A stretch of 64,000 nucleotides of DNA from JAGRGG01 sp965217265 (GTDB taxonomy: Bacteria > Pseudomonadota > Alphaproteobacteria > Geminicoccales > Geminicoccaceae): positions 1-64,000 of the forward strand of contig CBDCHP010000002.1 in NCBI GenBank assembly GCA_965217265.1. The letters run 5' to 3'. Positions 57,573 to 64,000 of this stretch are shown here, in pieces. Both the position numbers and the translations under genes were made by a program. Position 1 is the stretch's first letter. Each line of letters begins with the position of its first letter. The notes beneath the pieces are model-generated. The model did no database searches. It had not been told where the DNA came from and was given only the letters and a program-made list of their open reading frames with translations.

Positions 57573-57631
57573 CTCAACCGTCTCCCCGTGCTGGCCGCGC
57601 CGAAGCTTGGCCGTGGTGTAAAGGGTCATGA

Positions 57632-59059
57632 TCATCGCTCGGCCCCGACGAAGCCGGCCTCGACCCGCTCGGCGCCGCTGGTCCGGGCCGCGGTCTCGGC
57701 CGCGTCGCGCAGGCGCTTGGCCGCCGAGATGCGGGTGAGCACCGGGTGCGAGGCGACGAGGCGATCGAGTTCGGCCTGCGCGTCGGCGTCCCAGGGCAGG
57801 GTCGACTGGCGCTTGGCCGGCGTCGCCTCGACGGCCGCGTCCATCTCGGTGCCGAGCGGCAGGATGTGGAAGAGCGCGTCGAAGAGCGCGTTGCACACTT
57901 CCTGGACGAGGTAGGTGGCGCCGGAATAGCCCATGAACGGCGTGCCGGTGTGGCGGCGGATGACCGTGCCGGGGAAGGATGCCGGGATGTAGGTCGCCAT
58001 CGACTTCTGCTCGGCCAGGTACATCCGCTCGTTGAAGCTGCCGAAGACGATGAGCGGGCGCTTCTCGGCGAGAAGGGCGCGCACGCGGGCGTTGTCGGTC
58101 TTGGCCCCCGCCTTGCGCGGGATCGCAAAGGCGCAGGGAAAGCCCATGTCGTCTTCGAGAAAGGCGCGCAGGCCGCGGGTGTAGGTCTCGTTGGCGACGA
58201 CGGCAAAGCCCGCCGTGCCGTAGAAGTCCTGCGTCACCGAGCGCCACAAGTCCCAGATCGGCTTGATCGTCGTGTGCTTCTCGCGCTCGATGAAGGGCTC
58301 GGGGTCGAGGCCGAGCATCGAGCCCAGTTGGCGCAGGAAGGCGGTCGTGCTGTGCAGGCCGATCGGGGCTTGCAGGTAGGGGCGGTCGAGCGCCTCGCAC
58401 AGGGCGCGGCCGAACTCGCGGTAGAGGCAGACGTTGGCCTCGGCTAGGGCCAGTTGCTTCACGTCGTCGAGGTGCGAGCCCAAGGGGAAGACCATGTGGA
58501 CCGTAGCACCGATGCCCTCGATCAGGCGGCGGATCTCGGCCAAGTCGGAGGGCATGTTGAAGGTGCCGTAGATCGGGCCGACGATGTTGACCTTGGGCTT
58601 GGCGCCTTCCTTGCGCGCGGGCGCCGGCGGGGCCTTCTTCGGGCCGAACTCGGTCCAAAGCCACTTCATCGCCCGGTCCGCACTCTGCCACTGGTCCTCG
58701 TCGATCGTGCGCGGCAGGAAGCGCTTGATGCCCGTGCCCTCGGGCGTCACGCCGCCGCCGATCATCTCGGCGATCGAGCCGGTGACGACGACGCTGGGTT
58801 TGCCCGGATCGAGCGTGCCGTGCGCCCGCTTCATCGAGTCCTCGGTGCCGTGCCGGCCGAGTTCTTCTTCGGCGAGCCCCGTGACGACGATCGGCAGTTC
58901 GTGCGGGGGGAGCGCGTCGGTGTAGTGGAGGACGGACGTGACCGGCAGGTTTTCGCAGCCGACCGGGCCGTCGATGATGACCTGCAGGCCCTTGATCGCG
59001 GTGAAGGCGTAGACGGAGCCCCAGTAGCCCCCGGCGCGGTCGTGGTCCTGGATCAGCAT
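57632..59059 (-). CDS. bchZ: Chlorophyllide a reductase subunit Z
   Basis: 475 aa NifK/BchB-like subunit. The N-terminus LIQDHDRAGGYWGSVYAFTA, IKGLQVIIDGPVGCENLPVT (cluster Cys region) and RHTGTPFMGYSGATYLVQEV are diagnostic. With BchY and BchX it reduces the C7=C8 bond to make the bacteriochlorin ring. It overlaps bchY by 7 bp. Confidence 0.97.
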   Translation of the reverse strand: MLIQDHDRAGGYWGSVYAFTAIKGLQVIIDGPVGCENLPVTSVLHYTDALPPHELPIVVTGLAEEELGRHGTEDSMKRAHGTLDPGKPSVVVTGSIAEMIGGGVTPEGTGIKRFLPRTIDEDQWQSADRAMKWLWTEFGPKKAPPAPARKEGAKPKVNIVGPIYGTFNMPSDLAEIRRLIEGIGATVHMVFPLGSHLDDVKQLALAEANVCLYREFGRALCEALDRPYLQAPIGLHSTTAFLRQLGSMLGLDPEPFIEREKHTTIKPIWDLWRSVTQDFYGTAGFAVVANETYTRGLRAFLEDDMGFPCAFAIPRKAGAKTDNARVRALLAEKRPLIVFGSFNERMYLAEQKSMATYIPASFPGTVIRRHTGTPFMGYSGATYLVQEVCNALFDALFHILPLGTEMDAAVEATPAKRQSTLPWDADAQAELDRLVASHPVLTRISAAKRLRDAAETAARTSGAERVEAGFVGAER

Positions 59060-60576
59060 GACGCCGTCGGCTCCTCGATCGCGGCGGCCTTGGCCGCGAC
59101 GGCGCGCACGGGCACGCGGCCGATCTTGGCGGCGGTCTTGGCCTTGGGGGGCTTGGGCTTGTCCTCCCAGACGCCGGCGGTGTCGCCCTTGCCGACGCCC
59201 TCGAAGAAGCCCTTGAGCGCGTCGAAGCGGGCCTTGTTGCCCATCGCGGCGTTGATCGTCTGGCTGAGCGACGCGGCCCCGGCCGGCCCCATCAGGGGAC
59301 GGGCCGAGATCAGGTTGGTGAAGTAGAGTGCGGGCGTGCCGGCCTCCTTCGCCTTTTGCACGACGGGCGTCGTGCCGATGGCGAGGTCGGGCTCGTACTC
59401 GTGGAACGCGGCCAAATCCTGCTCCAGGCTGGCACGGAAGCGAACCTCGACCCCCCGCGCCTCCAGCCAGTCGCGGTCGGCCTCGGCGTGGACCGTGCGC
59501 GGGCAGGCGCTGCCGACGTAGCGCAGATCGGCGCCGCACTCGACCAGGAGGCGGGCGACGAGCAGTTCCGAGCCCTCGTAGCCGGACAGCGTGATCCGGC
59601 CCTTGATCGGCGAGGCCCCTATCGCGGCGGCGAGTGCCGGCAGCGCCGCGTTCTTGGCGGCGTCGATCTTGGCCTGCTCGACGTTGCAGGCCCGGCCGAT
59701 CGCTTCCAGCCACGCGGCCGTGCCCTCGCGCCCGACCGGGGCCGAACCGACCAGCGGCCGGCCGGCGGCCTCGAACTCGCGCGCGGACGCCGTGTAGAAC
59801 GGGTGGATCATCGCGACGGCGGCGCCGTCGAGGGCGGCGTAGAGTTCGCGCCACTCGCGCGTCGGCACGACGGGGCCGGCGGCCAGACCCATCGGGGCCA
59901 GCATCGCGCCGATGCCGACCGGGTCGGCCGGGAACATCTCGCCGACCAGCGTCACGGTCGGGCGGTCCTGCCGTCCGCCGCGCGGGGCCTGGACGGGGCC
60001 GGCCTCGGCCTCGGTGCGGGCGTAGGCCAGCATGGCGCCGGCAAGCACGTCCTTCGCCTCGGCGTGGGTCGGCACGCCGAAGCCCGGCACGTCGATGCCG
60101 ACGATGCGCACGCCGTCGATCTCTTTCGGCAGCAGCCTGAGCGGCACGCCCGACGCGGTCGGCACGCAGAGGTTGGTGACGACGACGGCATCAAAGAGGG
60201 CGGGGTCGGCCAGCTCGAACACGGCGTCGCGCAGGTCCTCGAACAGCTTGCCGGTGACGAGCGTCTCGGAACTGAACGGCACGTAGCCGACGGTGCGCTT
60301 GGCGCCGTAGAAGTGCGAGGTGAAGGTGAGGCCGTAGACGCAGCAGGCGGAGCCGCACAGCACCGTCGCGGTGCGGCGCATCCTTAAGCCCACGCGCAGG
60401 CTGCCGAAGGCGGGGCACATGCTCTGCGGCTTGTCGTGCGGGCCCGTCGGGTAGTCGGCCTTGTAGCGATCCAGCGTCTCGCTCTGGCCGGCCGCGCGGG
60501 CGGCGCGCTCCAGCTCGGCGGCGCCGGCGTGGCAGCCGCCGCCTTTGGTCTCGGGCTTGGTCTCAGACGGCGTCAT
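59053..60576 (-). CDS. bchY: Chlorophyllide a reductase subunit Y
   Basis: 507 aa NifD/BchN-like subunit. SMCPAFGSLRVGLRMRRTAT, VLCGSACCVYGLTFTSHFYG and VVTNLCVPTASGVPL carry the conserved cysteines. The C-terminal about 40 residues are Lys/Ala/Pro-rich. It overlaps bchX by 14 bp. Catalytic partner of BchZ. Confidence 0.97.
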   Translation of the reverse strand: MTPSETKPETKGGGCHAGAAELERAARAAGQSETLDRYKADYPTGPHDKPQSMCPAFGSLRVGLRMRRTATVLCGSACCVYGLTFTSHFYGAKRTVGYVPFSSETLVTGKLFEDLRDAVFELADPALFDAVVVTNLCVPTASGVPLRLLPKEIDGVRIVGIDVPGFGVPTHAEAKDVLAGAMLAYARTEAEAGPVQAPRGGRQDRPTVTLVGEMFPADPVGIGAMLAPMGLAAGPVVPTREWRELYAALDGAAVAMIHPFYTASAREFEAAGRPLVGSAPVGREGTAAWLEAIGRACNVEQAKIDAAKNAALPALAAAIGASPIKGRITLSGYEGSELLVARLLVECGADLRYVGSACPRTVHAEADRDWLEARGVEVRFRASLEQDLAAFHEYEPDLAIGTTPVVQKAKEAGTPALYFTNLISARPLMGPAGAASLSQTINAAMGNKARFDALKGFFEGVGKGDTAGVWEDKPKPPKAKTAAKIGRVPVRAVAAKAAAIEEPTASC

Positions 60577-61549
60577 AGATCACCTCGAGCGAGGGGCGCT
60601 CGACGTTGACGCCGCCGCGCATGTCGGACTGGCTGGCCGGCTGCAGGACCACGTCGCGACCGACCGTGTCGCCGTCGAACAGGCCGAGCAGGCCGTCCTG
60701 GTCGAGGGGGGTCGGGAGCACCGGGGGCGCCTCGGCGACGCCCATCCCCAACTGCTCGAACAGGGGCGCCCAGGCGCTGCCGGGCCGGCCGATGATCTCG
60801 TAGTTGGCGCTCTTCTTGCGGATCTCCTCGTTGGCCGGGATCGCGGCCAGGACGGGGATGCCGACCTTGTCGGCGAACGCCTGCGCCTCGCCGGTGCCGT
60901 CGTCCTTGTTGACGACGAGGCCGGCGACGCCGACGTTGCCGCCGAGCTTCCTGAAATACTGCACCGCCGAGCAGACGTTGTTGGCGACGTAGAGCGACTG
61001 CAGGTCGTTCGAGCCGACGACGATCACCTTTTGGCACATGTCGCGGGCGATCGGCAGGCCGAAGCCGCCGCAGACGACGTCGCCGAGGAAGTCGAGCAGG
61101 ACGTAGTCGAAGTCCCACTCGTGGAAGCCCAGCTTCTCCAAGAGTTCGAAGCCGTGGATGATGCCGCGCCCGCCGCAGCCGCGGCCGACCTCGGGGCCGC
61201 CCAGCTCCATGGCGAAGACGCCGTCGCGGGTGAAACAGACGTCCTCGATCTTGACGTCCTCGCCGGCGAGCTTCTTCTTCGACGAGGTCTCGATGATGGT
61301 CGGGCACGAGCGCCCGCCGAAGAGGAGCGAGGTCGTGTCGGACTTCGGGTCGCAGCCGATCAGGAGCACGCGCTTGCCCTGCTGCGCCATCATGTAGGAG
61401 AGGTTGGAGAGCGTGAAGCTCTTGCCGATGCCGCCCTTGCCGTAGATGGCGATGACCTGGGTCTCTTTCGTCGGCGCCGCCGTCGAGACGGGATCGGGCT
61501 CGAACGAAGCCTCGTGCTTCAGGCTCTCGGCGTGGGCGTCGAGGCTCAT
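60563..61549 (-). CDS. bchX: Chlorophyllide a reductase iron protein
   Basis: 328 aa NifH/BchL-like ATPase. The P-loop is IYGKGGIGKSFTLSN. The 4Fe-4S cysteines are in VGRGCGGRGI and LGDVVCGGFG. Ser-Phe after the P-loop Lys, instead of the BchL Ser-Thr, is usual for BchX. ATG 61549 overlaps the bchC stop (ATGA). Confidence 0.98.
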   Translation of the reverse strand: MSLDAHAESLKHEASFEPDPVSTAAPTKETQVIAIYGKGGIGKSFTLSNLSYMMAQQGKRVLLIGCDPKSDTTSLLFGGRSCPTIIETSSKKKLAGEDVKIEDVCFTRDGVFAMELGGPEVGRGCGGRGIIHGFELLEKLGFHEWDFDYVLLDFLGDVVCGGFGLPIARDMCQKVIVVGSNDLQSLYVANNVCSAVQYFRKLGGNVGVAGLVVNKDDGTGEAQAFADKVGIPVLAAIPANEEIRKKSANYEIIGRPGSAWAPLFEQLGMGVAEAPPVLPTPLDQDGLLGLFDGDTVGRDVVLQPASQSDMRGGVNVERPSLEVIYDAV

Positions 61550-62478
61550 GCGCTTTCCTTCCAATCCAAGACGAGCTTGAGGCAGGCGGGGTCGTCGAAG
61601 GCGACCGGGTAGGCCGACACGGCCTCCGCCGCCGGGCGGGCGTGGGTGACGAGGCCGGTGAGGTCGAGGCGGCCGGCGTCGATGAGGGACATCACCGCGG
61701 CGAGGTCGGCCGGGGCCCACTCGGCGGCGATGCTGAGCTTGACCTCGCGCATGAAGGCGGGGGCGAAGGCGAAGCCGACGCGGCCGGGGTAGAAGCCGGC
61801 GAGCACCACCTCGCCGCCCTTGGCGAGGCGCGCGATCAGGGTATCGAGCAGGTCGGCGTCGCCGCTGGCGTCGACGATGCGGCGGTAGTCGCGCCGCGGG
61901 TCGGCGTCGGGTGCGACGACGGGGTAGCCGACGGCGCCGGCGACGCGATCGGCCCGGTTCTCCCAGACGGTCGGGGCCTCGCCGCCGCCCGCGACGACGA
62001 TGCGGGCGATCAGCCGGCCGAGCACGCCGTGGCCGACGACGAGGTCGGGGGCGCCGCTGCCGAGCGCGTGGTGGGCGGTGGCTGCCAGCGCCAGGAGGAC
62101 GCCGTCGCGGCCGAGGCCGGACGGCAGCGGCAGGGCGCGGGCGGCCGGGACGACGACGCGCGCCGCCGAGGCGCCGAACAGGCCGCGCGCCCCGGTGTAG
62201 CAGGAGGCGCCGGGAACGAAGACGGACGTGCCGACGGGAAGATCCGCGTCGGGGCCGGCCTCGACCACCTCGCCCACGGCCTCGTAGCCGGGGACGAGCG
62301 GGTAGCCCATGCCGGGGAACGGCGGCATCCGGCCGGACCAGAGCAGGCGCTCGGTGCCGGTGCTGACGCCGCTGTGCCTGACCTCGACCACCACGTCCGA
62401 AGTCTTCGGCGGGGCGACGTCGAGCCGGCGGAGCGACAGGCGCTCGGGTGCTTCCAGTACGACGGCGAGGGTATCCAT
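61546..62478 (-). CDS. bchC: 3-hydroxyethyl bacteriochlorophyllide a dehydrogenase
   Basis: 310 aa MDR-fold dehydrogenase that oxidises the 3-hydroxyethyl group to acetyl. It begins MDTLAVVLEAPERLSLRRLD; STGTERLLWSGRMPPFPGMG, YPLVPGYEAVGEVVEAG and LVVGHGVLGRLIARIVVAGG are family segments. ATG 62478 has GGGAGG 12 bases upstream. A PpsR-controlled promoter lies just upstream, so bchC-pufC can be transcribed apart from crtEF. Confidence 0.96.
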   Translation of the reverse strand: MDTLAVVLEAPERLSLRRLDVAPPKTSDVVVEVRHSGVSTGTERLLWSGRMPPFPGMGYPLVPGYEAVGEVVEAGPDADLPVGTSVFVPGASCYTGARGLFGASAARVVVPAARALPLPSGLGRDGVLLALAATAHHALGSGAPDLVVGHGVLGRLIARIVVAGGGEAPTVWENRADRVAGAVGYPVVAPDADPRRDYRRIVDASGDADLLDTLIARLAKGGEVVLAGFYPGRVGFAFAPAFMREVKLSIAAEWAPADLAAVMSLIDAGRLDLTGLVTHARPAAEAVSAYPVAFDDPACLKLVLDWKESA

Positions 62479-62530
62479 CAGGCTTGTCCGCCTCCCTTGC
62501 GGTGAACCGCTCCCGGGGGCGCGACCGCGA

Positions 62531-62574
62531 TGTCAGAGTAAGTTTACAAAATAATGTGTCAACATAAATTTACG
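62531..62574 (-). promoter_or_regulatory. bchC promoter with two PpsR-type operators
   Basis: TGTCAGAGTAAGTTTACA (62531-62548) and TGTCAACATAAATTTACG (62557-62574) are separated by 8 bp. On the minus strand TTGACA (62562-62557) and TACTCT (62540-62535) spaced 16 bp give a promoter covered by both sites. The layout matches the known twin CrtJ/PpsR sites of Rhodobacter bchC. The distal site overlaps the crtF stop codon. Confidence 0.85.
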
Positions 62575-63733
62575 GTCTGCCGGCTTTCGCCGCGACGATG
62601 ACGCGGGCCAGCATCGGCGTGCGGGTGCGGCGCGGGCGCGGGCGCCCGAAGCCGGCCGCCTCGATCAGGCCCGCAAGCTCGGATTCGGTGCGCGGCCGGC
62701 CGCTGCCCATCGCCATGAGGTAGAAGCCGAAATAGGCGCCGCCGATCGGGGCGGCGCCGGCCGTACCGGCCATCGGCTCGGCAACGAGCAGCGTGCCGCC
62801 GGGTTCGAGGGCCGCGTGGGCGGCTTGCAGGATGCGCAGCGCCGCGGCGTCGTCGTGGTCGTGCAGGACGCGGACCAGCGAGACGAGGTCGGCGTCCTTG
62901 GGCAGGGGATCGCAAAAGACGTCGCCGCCGATTGCCGTGGCACGGTCGCCCAGACCCGCGGCGGCGAAGTTGGCCCGCGCCCGCTCGGCGACGGCCGGCA
63001 GGTCGAACAGGACGAGGTCGGGCTTGGGCGCGGCCCCCGCCACCGCGCGAAGGAAGGCCCCCTCCCCGCCGCCGACGTCGAGCAGGCGGCGGTGGCGCTT
63101 GAGCGGATAGGCCGCCAGCACCTCCTCGGCGATCATCGGCTGCGAGGCCGCCATCAGGGTCGAGTAGTCGGCGATCGCGGCCCCGTCGAGGTCGGACGGT
63201 GTCCCGGCCCCGGCGTAGGCCCAGTAGCGCTTGAGGCCGGTGTCGCTCGCCTCGCCGCGCAGCAGCGCCACCGGGTCGTGCAGGTCGGCGTAGAGCACGG
63301 CGTGGTGCTCGACCATCGCGGCGATGCCGGGGTTGTCGACCATCGCCGCACCCAAGGGGCCGAGGCCGTAGCGGTCATGGCGGCGGCGGCGGGCGAGGCC
63401 GAGTGAGACGGCGGCGGCGAGCAGCCGGGCGGTCGCGTCGGGGGCGAGGCCGAGGCGGCGGCTCAAGGTCTCGACGTCCCGCGGCCCCTCGGCCAGGACG
63501 GCGAACAGGTCGAGGCGGACGCAGGCGAGCAGGACTTGGCTGTAGACGAAGCCGGCGCAGAGGTCGAAGAGCGCCCGCGCCCGCGAGCGCGCCACCGGCC
63601 GGGTCGGCGGGAAGGCGGCGGCGAGGCGGCGAAAGCGGGCGCTCGTGAGCAGCCGGTCGCGCAGGTCCGCCAGCCGCTCGCCCCAGCCGCCGCCGGGGCT
63701 CGGCCCTACCGACAGGATGCGCAGGGCGCCCAC
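62570..63733 (-). CDS. crtF: Demethylspheroidene (hydroxyneurosporene) O-methyltransferase
   Basis: 387 aa SAM methyltransferase of the plant-type O-methyltransferase family, acting on 1-hydroxy-carotenoids in the spheroidene/spirilloxanthin pathway. The N-terminal dimerisation region has ALFDLCAGFVYSQVLLACVR. The SAM site is RRLLDVGGGEGAFLRAVAG, followed by VRVLHDHDDAAALRIL (catalytic His region). GTG 63733 lies 4 bp after crtE. It implies methoxylated carotenoids. Confidence 0.94.
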   Translation of the reverse strand: MGALRILSVGPSPGGGWGERLADLRDRLLTSARFRRLAAAFPPTRPVARSRARALFDLCAGFVYSQVLLACVRLDLFAVLAEGPRDVETLSRRLGLAPDATARLLAAAVSLGLARRRRHDRYGLGPLGAAMVDNPGIAAMVEHHAVLYADLHDPVALLRGEASDTGLKRYWAYAGAGTPSDLDGAAIADYSTLMAASQPMIAEEVLAAYPLKRHRRLLDVGGGEGAFLRAVAGAAPKPDLVLFDLPAVAERARANFAAAGLGDRATAIGGDVFCDPLPKDADLVSLVRVLHDHDDAAALRILQAAHAALEPGGTLLVAEPMAGTAGAAPIGGAYFGFYLMAMGSGRPRTESELAGLIEAAGFGRPRPRRTRTPMLARVIVAAKAGRP

Positions 63734-63737
63734 CGCT

Positions 63738-64000
63738 TCAGGCCGCTTCGGCGGCGTAGCGGCGCGGCAGCAGGCGGTCGGCCTCGCCCCAGATCAGCGC
63801 CCGGAGGTCGTCGGCGCCGTCGCATGGCGGGATCGCGTCGATGGCGCCCGCGACCAGGAACTTGAGGCGCCGCACCGCGCCCTCGACGCCGAGTTCGCGC
63901 GCGGCGTTCGGCCGGCCGTGCATCGCGTCCTGCCCGGTCGGCTTGCCGACCTCGTCGGCGCTCGCCACCACGTCGCGAACGTCGTCCGCCACCTGATAGG
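63738..64000 (-). CDS. crtE: Geranylgeranyl diphosphate synthase, C-terminal part (5' end beyond window)
   Basis: About 87 codons are visible; the frame runs off the right edge (YQVADDVRDVVASADEVGKP). The second aspartate-rich region of prenyl synthases (ADDVRD), GKPTGQDAMHGRPNAARELG and the C-terminal LKFLVAGAIDAIPPCDGADD match CrtE. It makes the C20 precursor of carotenoids and the bacteriochlorophyll tail. Position upstream of crtF and bchC is the standard superoperon order. Confidence 0.9.
   Translation of the reverse strand, partial: YQVADDVRDVVASADEVGKPTGQDAMHGRPNAARELGVEGAVRRLKFLVAGAIDAIPPCDGADDLRALIWGEADRLLPRRYAAEAA

Overview
The window is about 70% G+C and carries two large blocks of a photosynthesis gene cluster of a purple alphaproteobacterium: type-2 reaction centre genes (pufLMC, puhA), LH1 antenna genes (pufBA), bacteriochlorophyll a genes, the redox repressor PpsR with its B12 antirepressor AerR/PpaA, and a Shemin-type 5-aminolevulinate synthase. 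The aerobic cyclase AcsF is present and no bchE is seen here, which fits an organism able to make bacteriochlorophyll with oxygen. Order-level placement (Rhodospirillales- or Rhodobacterales-like) cannot be fixed from this window.

Layout. 1-11.1 kb is general and accessory: a truncated oxidoreductase, an MmyB-like regulator, an SDR reductase, a scarred patch (ArdC remnant, frameshifted RibD-C reductase, 3'-truncated secreted protein), rpe-gph (Calvin cycle and phosphoglycolate handling), a glycosyltransferase, a TylF-like methyltransferase, LysR plus DUF1127, a VapBC pair, and an AT-rich orphan gene. 11.1-26.4 kb (minus strand) is one tightly overlapped operon, bchFNBHLM-lhaA-puhABC-orf101-acsF-puhE-hemA. 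26.6-33.3 kb (plus) is aerR, ppsR, bchG-bch2-bchP-tspO. 33.4-53.7 kb is a non-photosynthetic insert: Mrr nuclease, ferritin-like protein, IS1-family element, PhyH oxygenase, xylulokinase, a five-gene peptide-type ABC transporter, a FAD oxidoreductase, SOUL and DUF697 proteins, an RTX protein, several broken genes, an orphan BrnA-like antitoxin and a sugar dehydrogenase. 53.8-64 kb (minus) is the superoperon crtE-crtF-bchCXYZ-pufQBALMC, with crtE running off the right edge.

Regulation. Eight sites fitting TGT-N12-AC(A/G), each beginning TGTCA when read in one orientation, lie in pairs upstream of bchF/aerR, ppsR, bchG and bchC. Three of the four pairs are separated by exactly 8 bp. At bchG the pair covers a TTGACA-17-TACCTT promoter whose predicted start falls at the ATG. 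PpsR itself has a single cysteine, in the HTH region.

The most unusual signal is a dispersed intergenic repeat of about 125-150 bp, present in 10 copies in 64 kb. Each copy has two G+C hairpin arms followed by pyrimidine tracts, flanking a conserved asymmetric core (GGCTGGCC...GGCCAGCC followed by GTTAACAC). The core occurs in both orientations. The two arms of a copy are always of different sequence subtypes. Most copies begin exactly at a stop codon, and one is interrupted by the IS1 element with an 8-bp target duplication.
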